Assembly (NCBI GenBank): GCA_943737045.1
Contig: CALSFV010000010.1
Coordinates: 682,001-746,000, forward strand
Direction of reading: 5' to 3'
Source: Parapristionchus giblindavisi
Lineage: Eukaryota > Nematoda > Chromadorea > Rhabditida > Diplogasteridae
DNA length: 64,000 bases
Positions 1 to 13,879 of the stretch are shown piece by piece. Each line of letters opens with the position of its first letter. Position 1 is the first letter of the stretch. A model generated the notes under the pieces. It was given only the letters and a program-made list of their open reading frames with translations. It had not been told where the DNA came from and did no database searches. The position numbers were made by a program, and so were the translations under genes.

Positions 1-718
1 TCTTATTCAGATTTTTTCGCTCTTTCGTTTGGTATATGACACGACATGTATCATTTTCATTTTCATATTTCTCAAGTTATCTTGACCATATCAGAGTAAA
101 AGCTACTTTTGTACTTCGGTCATTATAGCAGCAGTAAAATGTTACAGATCGACATGAACTGAAGTTTGTGTCATTCAGAATTTTTTCCTCTTTCACATAG
201 TATATTACTCGATAAGTATCATTGACAATGTGACTTGTAACGAATTGTTTTGTACCAAAAACAGAGAGCACTGGAATACAAATTTGCATATTGGCCGTTC
301 TGACCACTTTGAAATAGTTTATCTTATTCAGATTTTTTCGCTCTTTCGTTTGGTATATGACACGACATGTATCATTTTCATTTTCATATTTCTCAAGTTA
401 TCTTGACCATATCAGAGTAAAAGCTACTTTTGTACTTCGGTCATTATAGCAGCAGTAAAATGTTACAGATCGACATGAACTGAAGTTTGTGTCATTCAGA
501 ATTTTTTCCTCTTTCACATAGTATATTACTCGATAAGTATCATTGACAATGTGACTTGTAACGAATTGTTTTGTACCAAAAACAGAGAGCACTGGAATAC
601 AAATTTGCATATTGGCCGTTCTGACCACTTTGAAATAGTTTATCTTATTCAGATTTTTTCGCTCTTTCGTTTGGTATATGACACGACATGTATCATTTTC
701 ATTTTCATATTTCTCAAG

Positions 719-3700
719 TTATCTTGACCATATCAGAGTAAAAGCTACTTTTGTACTTCGGTCATTATAGCAGCAGTAAAATGATACAGATCGACATGAG
801 CTGAAGTTTGTGTCATTCAGAATTTTTTCCTCTTTCACATAGTATATCACTCGATAAGTATCATTGACAATGTGACTTGTAACGAATTGTTTTGTACAAA
901 AAGCAGAGAGCACTGGAATATAAATTTGCATATTGGCCGTACTGACCACTTTGAAATAGTTTATCTTATTCAGAATTTTTCGCTCTTTCATTTGGTATAT
1001 GACACGACAGGTATCATTTTAATTTTTATATTTCTCAAGTTATCTTGACCATATCAGAGTAAAAGCTACTTTTGTACTTCGGTCATTATAGCAGCAGTAA
1101 AATGTTACAGATCGACATGAGCTGAAGTTTGTGTCATTCAGAATTTTTTCCTCTTTCACATAGTATATCACTCGATAAGTATCATTGACAATGTGACTTG
1201 TAACGAATTGTTTTGTACAAAAAACAGAGAGCACTGGAATATAAATTTGCATATTGGCCGTACTGACCACTTTGAAATAGTTTATCTTATTCAGAATTTT
1301 TCGCTCTTTCATTTGGTATATGACACGACAGGTATCATTTTCATTTTCATATTTCTCAAGTTATCTTGACCATATCAGAGTAAAAGCTACTTTTGTACTT
1401 CGGTCATTATAGCAGCAGTAAAATGTTACAGATCGACATGAACTGAAGTTTGTGTCATTCAGAATTTTTTCCTCTTTCACATAGTATATCATTCGATAAG
1501 TATCATTGACAATGTGACTTGTAACGAATTGTTTTGTACCAAAAACAGAGAGCACTGGAATACAAATTTGCATATTGGCCGTTCTGACCACTTTGAAATA
1601 GTTTATCTTATTCAGATTTTTTCGCTCTTTCGTTTGGTATATGACACGACATGTATCTTTTTCATTTTCATATTTCTCAAGTTATCTTGACCATATCAGA
1701 GTAAAAGCTACTTTTGTACTTCGGTCATTATAGCAGCAGTAAAATGTTACAGATCGACATGAACTGAAGTTTGTGTCATTCAGAATTTTTTCCTCTTTCA
1801 CATAGTATATTACTCGATAAGTATCATTGACAATGTGACTTGTAACGAATTGTTTTGTACGAAAAACAGAGAGCACTGGAATACAAATTTGCATATTGGC
1901 CGTTCTGACCACTTTGAAATAGTTTATCTTATTCAGATTTTTTCGCTCTTTTGTTTGGTATATGACACGACATGTATCATTTTCATTTTCATATTTCTCA
2001 AGTTATCTTGACCATATCAGAGTAAAAGCTACTTTTGTACTTCGGTCATTATATCAGCAGTAAAATGATACAGATCGACATGAGCTGAAGTTTGTGTCAT
2101 TCAGAATTTTTTCCTCTTTCACATAGTATATCACTCGATAAGTATCATTGACAATGTGACTTGTAACGAATTGTTTTGTACAAAAAGCAGAGAGCACTGG
2201 AATATAAATTTGCATATTGGCCGTACTGACCACTTTGAAATAGTTTATCTTATTCAGAATTTTTCGCTCTTTCATTTGGTATATGACACGACAGGTATCA
2301 TTTTCATTTTCATATTTCTCAAGTTATCTTGACCATATCAGAGTAAAAGCTACTTTTGTACTTCGGTCATTATAGCAGCAGTAAAATGTTACAGATCGAC
2401 ATGAACTGAAGTTTGTGTCATTCAGAATTTTTTCCTCTTTCACATAGTATATCATTCGATAAGTATCATTGACAATGTGACTTGTAACGAATTGTTTTGT
2501 ACCAAAAACAGAGAGCACTGGAATACAAATTTGCATATTGGCCGTTCTGACCACTTTGAAATAGTTTATCTTATTCAGATTTTTTCGCTCTTTCGTTTGG
2601 TATATGACACGACATGTATCATTTTCATTTTCATATTTCTCAAGTTATCTTGACCATATCAGAGTAAAAGCTACTTTTGTACTTCGGTCATTATAGCAGC
2701 AGTAAAATGTTACAGATCGACATGAACTGAAGTTTGTGTCATTCAGAATTTTTTCCTCTTTCACATAGTATATTACTCGATAAGTATCATTGACAATGTG
2801 ACTTGTAACGAATTGTTTTGTACCAAAAACAGAGAGCACTGGAATACAAATTTGCATATTGGCCGTTCTGACCACTTTGAAATAGTTTATCTTATTCAGA
2901 TTTTTTCGCTCTTTCGTTTGGTATATGACACGACATGTATCATTTTCATTTTCATATTTCTCAAGTTATCTTGACCATATCAGAGTAAAAGCTACTTTTG
3001 TACTTCGGTCATTATAGCAGCAGTAAAATGATACAGATCGACATGAGCTGAAGTTTGTGTCATTCAGAATTTTTTCCTCTTTCACATAGTATATCACTCG
3101 ATAAGTATCATTGACAATGTGACTTGTAACGAATTGTTTTGTACAAAAAGCAGAGAGCACTGGAATATAAATTTGCATATTGGCCGTACTGACCACTTTG
3201 AAATAGTTTATCTTATTCAGAATTTTTCGCTCTTTCATTTGGTATATGACACGACAGGTATCATTTTAATTTTTATATTTCTCAAGTTATCTTGACCATA
3301 TCAGAGTAAAAGCTACTTTTGTACTTCGGTCATTATAGCAGCAGTAAAATGTTACAGATCGACATGAGCTGAAGTTTGTGTCATTCAGAATTTTTTCCTC
3401 TTTCACATAGTATATCACTCGATAAGTATCATTGACAATGTGACTTGTAACGAATTGTTTTGTACAAAAAACAGAGAGCACTGGAATATAAATTTGCATA
3501 TTGGCCGTACTGACCACTTTGAAATAGTTTATCTTATTCAGAATTTTTCGCTCTTTCATTTGGTATATGACACGACAGGTATCATTTTCATTTTCATATT
3601 TCTCAAGTTATCTTGACCATATCAGAGTAAAAGCTACTTTTGTACTTCGGTCATTATAGCAGCAGTAAAATGTTACAGATCGACATGAACTGAAGTTTGT

Positions 3701-6700
3701 GTCATTCAGAATTTTTTCCTCTTTCACATAGTATATCATTCGATAAGTATCATTGACAATGTGACTTGTAACGAATTGTTTTGTACCAAAAACAGAGAGC
3801 ACTGGAATACAAATTTGCATATTGGCCGTTCTGACCACTTTGAAATAGTTTATCTTATTCAGATTTTTTCGCTCTTTCGTTTGGTATATGACACGACATG
3901 TATCTTTTTCATTTTCATATTTCTCAAGTTATCTTGACCATATCAGAGTAAAAGCTACTTTTGTACTTCGGTCATTATAGCAGCAGTAAAATGTTACAGA
4001 TCGACATGAACTGAAGTTTGTGTCATTCAGAATTTTTTCCTCTTTCACATAGTATATTACTCGATAAGTATCATTGACAATGTGACTTGTAACGAATTGT
4101 TTTGTACGAAAAACAGAGAGCACTGGAATACAAATTTGCATATTGGCCGTTCTGACCACTTTGAAATAGTTTATCTTATTCAGATTTTTTCGCTCTTTTG
4201 TTTGGTATATGACACGACATGTATCATTTTCATTTTCATATTTCTCAAGTTATCTTGACCATATCAGAGTAAAAGCTACTTTTGTACTTCGGTCATTATA
4301 TCAGCAGTAAAATGATACAGATCGACATGAGCTGAAGTTTGTGTCATTCAGAATTTTTTCCTCTTTCACATAGTATATCACTCGATAAGTATCATTGACA
4401 ATGTGACTTGTAACGAATTGTTTTGTACAAAAAGCAGAGAGCACTGGAATATAAATTTGCATATTGGCCGTACTGACCACTTTGAAATAGTTTATCTTAT
4501 TCAGAATTTTTCGCTCTTTCATTTGGTATATGACACGACAGGTATCATTTTAATTTTTATATTTCTCAAGTTATCTTGACCATATCAGAGTAAAAGCTAC
4601 TTTTGTACTTCGGTCATTATAGCAGCAGTAAAATGTTACAGATCGACATGAGCTGAAGTTTGTGTCATTCAGAATTTTTTCCTCTTTCACATAGTATATC
4701 ACTCGATAAGTATCATTGACAATGTGACTTGTAACGAATTGTTTTGTACAAAAAACAGAGAGCACTGGAATATAAATTTGCATATTGGCCGTACTGACCA
4801 CTTTGAAATAGTTTATCTTATTCAGAATTTTTCGCTCTTTCATTTGGTATATGACACGACAGGTATCATTTTCATTTTCATATTTCTCAAGTTATCTTGA
4901 CCATATCAGAGTAAAAGCTACTTTTGTACTTCGGTCATTATAGCAGCAGTAAAATGTTACAGATCGACATGAACTGAAGTTTGTGTCATTCAGAATTTTT
5001 TCCTCTTTCACATAGTATATCATTCGATAAGTATCATTGACAATGTGACTTGTAACGAATTGTTTTGTACCAAAAACAGAGAGCACTGGAATACAAATTT
5101 GCATATTGGCCGTTCTGACCACTTTGAAATAGTTTATCTTATTCAGATTTTTTCGCTCTTTCGTTTGGTATATGACACGACATGTATCTTTTTCATTTTC
5201 ATATTTCTCAAGTTATCTTGACCATATCAGAGTAAAAGCTACTTTTGTACTTCGGTCATTATAGCAGCAGTAAAATGTTACAGATCGACATGAACTGAAG
5301 TTTGTGTCATTCAGAATTTTTTCCTCTTTCACATAGTATATTACTCGATAAGTATCATTGACAATGTGACTTGTAACGAATTGTTTTGTACGAAAAACAG
5401 AGAGCACTGGAATACAAATTTGCATATTGGCCGTTCTGACCACTTTGAAATAGTTTATCTTATTCAGATTTTTTCGCTCTTTCGTTTGGTATATGACACG
5501 ACATGTATCATTTTCATTTTCATATTTCTCAAGTTATCTTGACCATATCAGAGTAAAAGCTACTTTTGTACTTCGGTCATTATAGCAGCAGTAAAATGAT
5601 ACAGATCGACATGAGCTGAAGTTTGTGTCATTCAGAATTTTTTCCTCTTTCACATAGTATATCACTCGATAAGTATCATTGACAATGTGACTTGTAACGA
5701 ATTGTTTTGTACAAAAAGCAGAGAGCACTGGAATATAAATTTGCATATTGGCCGTACTGACCACTTTGAAATAGTTTATCTTATTCAGAATTTTTCGCTC
5801 TTTCATTTGGTATATGACACGACAGGTATCATTTTAATTTTTATATTTCTCAAGTTATCTTGACCATATCAGAGTAAAAGCTACTTTTGTACTTCGGTCA
5901 TTATAGCAGCAGTAAAATGTTACAGATCGACATGAGCTGAAGTTTGTGTCATTCAGAATTTTTTCCTCTTTCACATAGTATATCACTCGATAAGTATCAT
6001 TGACAATGTGACTTGTAACGAATTGTTTTGTACAAAAAACAGAGAGCACTGGAATATAAATTTGCATATTGGCCGTACTGACCACTTTGAAATAGTTTAT
6101 CTTATTCAGAATTTTTCGCTCTTTCATTTGGTATATGACACGACAGGTATCATTTTCATTTTCATATTTCTCAAGTTATCTTGACCATATCAGAGTAAAA
6201 GCTACTTTTGTACTTCGGTCATTATAGCAGCAGTAAAATGTTACAGATCGACATGAACTGAAGTTTGTGTCATTCAGAATTTTTTCCTCTTTCACATAGT
6301 ATATCATTCGATAAGTATCATTGACAATGTGACTTGTAACGAATTGTTTTGTACCAAAAACAGAGAGCACTGGAATACAAATTTGCATATTGGCCGTTCT
6401 GACCACTTTGAAATAGTTTATCTTATTCAGATTTTTTCGCTCTTTCGTTTGGTATATGACACGACATGTATCTTTTTCATTTTCATATTTCTCAAGTTAT
6501 CTTGACCATATCAGAGTAAAAGCTACTTTTGTACTTCGGTCATTATAGCAGCAGTAAAATGTTACAGATCGACATGAACTGAAGTTTGTGTCATTCAGAA
6601 TTTTTTCCTCTTTCACATAGTATATTACTCGATAAGTATCATTGACAATGTGACTTGTAACGAATTGTTTTGTACGAAAAACAGAGAGCACTGGAATACA

Positions 6701-7780
6701 AATTTGCATATTGGCCGTTCTGACCACTTTGAAATAGTTTATCTTATTCAGATTTTTTCGCTCTTTCGTTTGGTATATGACACGACATGTATCATTTTCA
6801 TTTTCATATTTCTCAAGTTATCTTGACCATATCAGAGTAAAAGCTACTTTTGTACTTCGGTCATTATAGCAGCAGTAAAATGATACAGATCGACATGAGC
6901 TGAAGTTTGTGTCATTCAGAATTTTTTCCTCTTTCACATAGTATATCACTCGATAAGTATCATTGACAATGTGACTTGTAACGAATTGTTTTGTACAAAA
7001 AGCAGAGAGCACTGGAATATAAATTTGCATATTGGCCGTACTGACCACTTTGAAATAGTTTATCTTATTCAGAATTTTTCGCTCTTTCATTTGGTATATG
7101 ACACGACAGGTATCATTTTAATTTTTATATTTCTCAAGTTATCTTGACCATATCAGAGTAAAAGCTACTTTTGTACTTCGGTCATTATAGCAGCAGTAAA
7201 ATGTTACAGATCGACATGAGCTGAAGTTTGTGTCATTCAGAATTTTTTCCTCTTTCACATAGTATATCACTCGATAAGTATCATTGACAATGTGACTTGT
7301 AACGAATTGTTTTGTACAAAAAACAGAGAGCACTGGAATATAAATTTGCATATTGGCCGTACTGACCACTTTGAAATAGTTTATCTTATTCAGAATTTTT
7401 CGCTCTTTCATTTGGTATATGACACGACAGGTATCATTTTCATTTTCATATTTCTCAAGTTATCTTGACCATATCAGAGTAAAAGCTACTTTTGTACTTC
7501 GGTCATTATAGCAGCAGTAAAATGTTACAGATCGACATGAACTGAAGTTTGTGTCATTCAGAATTTTTTCCTCTTTCACATAGTATATCATTCGATAAGT
7601 ATCATTGACAATGTGACTTGTAACGAATTGTTTTGTACCAAAAACAGAGAGCACTGGAATACAAATTTGCATATTGGCCGTTCTGACCACTTTGAAATAG
7701 TTTATCTTATTCAGATTTTTTCGCTCTTTCGTTTGGTATATGACACGACATGTATCATTTTCATTTTCATATTTCTCAAG
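719..7780. repeat. Higher-order repeat, 4-mer period (1284 bp)
   Basis: Monomers follow a four-step order: B' (aaaaagcag, gatacagatc), B (ttttaatttttat upstream), A with atcattcg, and A with tacgaaaaac. This order starts at 719, 2966, 4250, 5534 and 6818. The run at 2003-2965 is a broken unit: B', then two A monomers. The copies at 2003 and 4250 share a private tatatcagcag change, and the monomers before them (1682, 3929) both end in ctcttttgtttgg. The segment from 719 is therefore repeated at 2966, seven monomers (2247 bp) away. The pattern indicates unequal exchange of multi-monomer blocks. Confidence 0.85.
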
Positions 7781-10348
7781 TTATCTTGACCATATCAGAG
7801 TAAAAGCTACTTTTGTACTTCGGTCATTATAGCAGCAGTAAAATGTTACAGATCGACATGAACTGAAGTTTGTGTCATTCAGAATTTTTTCCTCTTTCAC
7901 ATAGTATATCATTCGATAAGTATCATTGACAATGTGACTTGTAACGAATTGTTTTGTACCAAAAACAGAGAGCACTGGAATACAAATTTGCATATTGGCC
8001 GTTCTGACCACTTTGAAATAGTTTATCTTATTCAGATTTTTTCGCTCTTTCGTTTGGTATATGACACGACATGTATCATTTTCATTTTCATATTTCTCAA
8101 GTTATCTTGACCATATCAGAGTAAAAGCTACTTTTGTACTTCGGTCATTATAGCAGCAGTAAAATGTTACAGATCGACATGAACTGAAGTTTGTGTCATT
8201 CAGAATTTTTTCCTCTTTCACATAGTATATCACTCGATAAGTATCATTGACAATGTGACTTGTAACGAATTGTTTTGTACAAAAAACAGAGAGCACTGGA
8301 ATATAAATTTGCATATTGGCCGTACTGACCACTTTGAAATAGTTTATCTTATTCAGAATTTTTCGCTCTTTCATTTGGTATATGACACGACAGGTATCAT
8401 TTTCATTTTCATATTTCTCAAGTTATCTTGACCATATCAGAGTAAAAGCTACTTTTGTACTTCGGTCATTATAGCAGCAGTAAAATGTTACAGATCGACA
8501 TGAGCTGAAGTTTGTGTCATTCAGAATTTTTTCCTCTTTCACATAGTATATCACTCGATAAGTATCATTGACAATGTGACTTGTAACGAATTGTTTTGTA
8601 CCAAAAACAGAGAGCACTGGAATACAAATTTGCATATTGGCCGTTCTGACCACTTTGAAATAGTTTATCTTATTCAGAATTTTTCGCTCTTTCGTTTGGT
8701 ATATGACACGACATGTATCATTTTCATTTTCATATTTCTCAAGTTATCTTGACCATATCAGAGTAAAAGCTACTTTTGTACTTCGGTCATTATAGCAGCA
8801 GTAAAATGTTACAGATCTACATGAACTGAAGTTTGTGTCATTCAGAATTTTTTCCTCTTTCACATAGTATATCACTCGATAAGTATCATTGACAATATGA
8901 CTTGTAACAAATTGTTTTGTACAAAAAACAGAGAGCACTGGAATATAAATTTGCATATTGGCCGTACTGACCACTTTGAAATAGTTTATCTTATTCAGAA
9001 TTTTTCGCTCTTTCATTTGGTATATGACACGACAGGTATCATTTTCATTTTCATATTTCTCAAGTTATCTTGACCATATCAGAGTAAAAGCTACTTTTGT
9101 ACTTCGGTCATTATAGCAGCAGTAAAATGTTACAGATCGACATGAGCTGAAGTTTGTGTCATTCAGAATTTTTTCCTCTTTCACATAGTATATCACTCGA
9201 TAAGTATCATTGACAATGTGACTTGTAACGAATTGTTTTGTACCAAAAACAGAGAGCACTGGAATACAAATTTGCATATTGGCCGTTCTGACCACTTTGA
9301 AATAGTTTATCTTATTCAGAATTTTTCGCTCTTTCGTTTGGTATATGACACGACATGTATCATTTTCATTTTCATATTTCTCAAGTTATCTTGACCATAT
9401 CAGAGTAAAAGCTACTTTTGTACTTCGGTCATTATAACAGCAGTAAAATGTTACAGATCGACATGAGCTGAAGTTTGTGTCATTCAGAATTTTTTCCTCT
9501 TTCACATAGTATATCACTCGATAAGTATCATTGACAATGTGACTTGTAACGAATTGTTTTGTACAAAAAACAGAGAGCACTGGAATATAAATTTGCATAT
9601 TGGCCGTACTGACCACTTTGAAATAGTTTATCTTATTCAGAATTTTTCGCTCTTTCATTTGGTATATGACACGACAGGTATCATTTTCATTTTCATATTT
9701 CTCAAGTTATCTTGACCATATCAGAGTAAAAGCTACTTTTGTACTTCGGTCATTATAGCAGCAGTAAAATGTTACAGATCGACATGAACTGAAGTTTGTG
9801 TCATTCAGAATTTTTTCCTCTTTCACATAGTATATCATTCGATAAGTATCATTGACAATGTGACTTGTAACGAATTGTTTTGTACCAAAAACAGAGAGCA
9901 CTGGAATACAAATTTGCATATTGGCCGTTCTGACCACTTTGAAATAGTTTATCTTATTCAGAATTTTTCGCTCTTTCGTTTGGTATATGACACGACATGT
10001 ATCATTTTCATTTTCATATTTCTCAAGTTATCTTGACCATATCAGAGTAAAAGCTACTTTTGTACTTCGGTCATTATAGCAGCAGTAAAATGTTACAGAT
10101 CGACATGAACTGAAGTTTGTGTCATTCAGAATTTTTTCCTCTTTCACATAGTATATCACTCGATAAGTATCATTGACAATGTGACTTGTAACGAATTGTT
10201 TTGTACAAAAAACAGAGAGCACTGGAATATAAATTTGCATATTGGCCGTACTGACCACTTTGAAATAGTTTATCTTATTCAGAATTTTTCGCTCTTTCAT
10301 TTGGTATATGACACGACAGGTATCATTTTCATTTTCATATTTCTCAAG
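7781..10348. repeat. A/B dimer region (642-bp period)
   Basis: Type A and type B monomers alternate here: A at 7781, 8423, 9065 and 9707; B at 8102, 8744, 9386 and 10028. The effective period is 642 bp. The B copy at 8744 carries three private changes (atctacatg, caatatgac, aacaaattg) that recur in only one other monomer, at 19979. The copy at 9386 carries ataacagcag, which recurs at 11312, 15164 and 20300. Confidence 0.75.
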
Positions 10349-11311
10349 TTATCTTGACCATATCAGAGTAAAAGCTACTTTTGTACTTCGGTCATTATAG
10401 CAGCAGTAAAATGTTACAGATCGACATGAACTGAAGTTTGTGTCATTCAGAATTTTTTCCTCTTTCACATAGTATATCACTCGATAAGTATCATTGACAA
10501 TGTGACTTGTAACGAATTGTTTTGTACAAAAAACAGAGAGCACTGGAATATAAATTTGCATATTGGCCGTACTGACCACTTTGAAATAGTTTATCTTATT
10601 CAGAATTTTTCGCTCTTTCATTTGGTATATGACACGACAGGTATCATTTTCATTTTCATATTTCTCAAGTTATCTTGACCATATCAGAGTAAAAGCTACT
10701 TTTGTACTTCGGTCATTATAGCAGCAGTAAAATGTTACAGATCGACATGAACTGAAGTTTGTTTCATTCAGAATTTTTTCCTCTTTCACATAGTATATCA
10801 CTCGATAAGTATCATTGACAATGTGACTTGTAACGAATTGTTTTGTACAAAAAACAGAGAGCACTGGAATATAAATTTGCATATTGGCCGTACTGACCAC
10901 TTTGAAATAGTTTATCTTATTCAGAATTTTTCGCTCTTTCATTTGGTATATGACACGACAGGTATCATTTTCATTTTCATATTTCTCAAGTTATCTTGAC
11001 CATATCAGAGTAAAAGCTACTTTTGTACTTCGGTCATTATAGCAGCAGTAAAATGTTACAGATCGACATGAACTGAAGTTTGTGTCATTCAGAATTTTTT
11101 CCTCTTTCACATAGTATATCACTCGATAAGTATCATTGACAATGTGACTTGTAACGAATTGTTTTGTACAAAAAACAGAGAGCACTGGAATATAAATTTG
11201 CATATTGGCCGTACTGACCACTTTGAAATAGTTTATCTTATTCAGAATTTTTCGCTCTTTCATTTGGTATATGACACGACAGGTATCATTTTCATTTTCA
11301 TATTTCTCAAG
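9386..11311. repeat. Six-monomer block, copy 1
   Basis: The block has the order ataacagcag-B, A with atcattcg, B, B, B with tttgtttcattc, B. The same order is found at 15164-17089, 5778 bp (18 monomers) downstream. The diagnostic tttgtttcattc change is at about 10760. This is one half of a segmental duplication inside the satellite. Confidence 0.75.
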
Positions 11312-13879
11312 TTATCTTGACCATATCAGAGTAAAAGCTACTTTTGTACTTCGGTCATTATAACAGCAGTAAAATGTTACAGATCGACATGAGCTGAAGT
11401 TTGTGTCATTCAGAATTTTTTCCTCTTTCACATAGTATATCACTCGATAAGTATCATTGACAATGTGACTTGTAACGAATTGTTTTGTACAAAAAACAGA
11501 GAGCACTGGAATATAAATTTGCATATTGGCCGTACTGACCACTTTGAAATAGTTTATCTTATTCAGAATTTTTCGCTCTTTCATTTGGTATATGACACGA
11601 CAGGTATCATTTTCATTTTCATATTTCTCAAGTTATCTTGACCATATCAGAGTAAAAGCTACTTTTGTACTTCGGTCATTATAGCAGCAGTAAAATGTTA
11701 CAGATCGACATGAACTGAAGTTTGTGTCATTCAGAATTTTTTCCTCTTTCACATAGTATATCATTCGATAAGTATCATTGACAATGTGACTTGTAACGAA
11801 TTGTTTTGTACCAAAAACAGAGAGCACTGGAATACAAATTTGCATATTGGCCGTTCTGACCACTTTGAAATAGTTTATCTTATTCAGAATTTTTCGCTCT
11901 TTCGTTTGGTATATGACACGACATGTATCATTTTCATTTTCATATTTCTCAAGTTGTCTTGACCATATCAGAGTAAAAGCTACTTTTGTACTTCGGTCAT
12001 TATAGCAGCAGTAAAATGTTACAGATCGACATGAACTGAAGTTTGTGTCATTCAGAATTTTTTCCTCTTTCACATAGTATATCACTCGATAAGTATCATT
12101 GACAATGTGACTTGTAACGAATTGTTTTGTACAAAAAACAGAGAGCACTGGAATATAAATTTGCATATTGGCCGTACTGACCACTTTGAAATAGTTTATC
12201 TTATTCAGAATTTTTCGCTCTTTCATTTGGTATATGACACGACAGGTATCATTTTCATTTTCATATTTCTCAAGTTATCTTGACCATATCAGAGTAAAAG
12301 CTACTTTTGTACTTCGGTCATTATAGCAGCAGTAAAATGTTACAGATCGACATGAACTGAAGTTTGTGTCATTCAGAATTTTTTCCTCTTTCACATAGTA
12401 TATCACTCGATAAGTATCATTGACAATGTGACTTGTAACGAATTGTTTTGTACAAAAAACAGAGAGCACTGGAATATAAATTTGCATATTGGCCGTACTG
12501 ACCACTTTGAAATAGTTTATCTTATTCAGAATTTTTCGCTCTTTCATTTGGTATATGACACGACAGGTATCATTTTCATTTTCATATTTCTCAAGTTATC
12601 TTGACCATATCAGAGTAAAAGCTACTTTTGTACTTCGGTCATTATAGCAGCAGTAAAATGTTACAGATCGACATGAACTGAAGTTTGTGTCATTCAGAAT
12701 TTTTTCCTCTTTCACATAGTATATCACTCGATAAGTATCATTGACAATGTGACTTGTAACGAATTGTTTTGTACAAAAAACAGAGAGCACTGGAATATAA
12801 ATTTGCATATTGGCCGTACTGACCACTTTGAAATAGTTTATCTTATTCAGAATTTTTCGCTCTTTCATTTGGTATATGACACGACAGGTATCATTTTCAT
12901 TTTCATATTTCTCAAGTTATCTTGACCATATCAGAGTAAAAGCTACTTTTGTACTTCGGTCATTATAGCAGCAGTAAAATGTTACAGATCGACATGAACT
13001 GAAGTTTGTGTCATTCAGAATTTTTTCCTCTTTCACATAGTATATCACTCGATAAGTATCATTGACAATGTGACTTGTAACGAATTGTTTTGTACAAAAA
13101 ACAGAGAGCACTGGAATATAAATTTGCATATTGGCCGTACTGACCACTTTGAAATAGTTTATCTTATTCAGAATTTTTCGCTCTTTCATTTGGTATATGA
13201 CACGACAGGTATCATTTTCATTTTCATATTTCTCAAGTTATCTTGACCATATCAGAGTAAAAGCTACTTTTGTACTTCGGTCATTATAGCAGCAGTAAAA
13301 TGTTACAGATCGACATGAACTGAAGTTTGTGTCATTCAGAATTTTTTCCTCTTTCACATAGTATATCACTCGATAAGTATCATTGACAATGTGACTTGTA
13401 ACGAATTGTTTTGTACAAAAAACAGAGAGCACTGGAATATAAATTTGCATATTGGCCGTACTGACCACTTTGAAATAGTTTATCTTATTCAGAATTTTTC
13501 GCTCTTTCATTTGGTATATGACACGACAGGTATCATTTTCATTTTCATATTTCTCAAGTTATCTTGACCATATCAGAGTAAAAGCTACTTTTGTACTTCG
13601 GTCATTATAGCAGCAGTAAAATGTTACAGATCGACATGAACTGAAGTTTGTGTCATTCAGAATTTTTTCCTCTTTCACATAGTATATCACTCGATAAGTA
13701 TCATTGACAATGTGACTTGTAACGAATTGTTTTGTACAAAAAACAGAGAGCACTGGAATATAAATTTGCATATTGGCCGTACTGACCACTTTGAAATAGT
13801 TTATCTTATTCAGAATTTTTCGCTCTTTCATTTGGTATATGACACGACAGGTATCATTTTCATTTTCATATTTCTCAAG

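Noticed and set aside
109..130. CENP-B box in the satellite (ttcggtcattatagcag)
   Set aside because: It shares only the TTCG core; the required A and CGGG positions of the box are absent.
1040..1312. A 76-90-aa open frame on the minus strand in nearly every monomer, with conserved peptide sequence
   Set aside because: The unit length is divisible by 3, so any open frame recurs in phase, and homogenisation makes the peptides alike. Some copies carry stops (ttttgttcaaaa monomers at 18053, 21584, 49391, 53893; tatatcagcag copies) or frame-shifting 1- and 4-bp indels, and these are amplified too. No signal peptide, domain or promoter is seen.
11633..12226. A 197-aa open frame across two monomers
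   Set aside because: It results from one TTA to TTG change at the recurring stop (caagttgtcttgacc) and only joins two satellite frames. A similar change occurs at about 55505.
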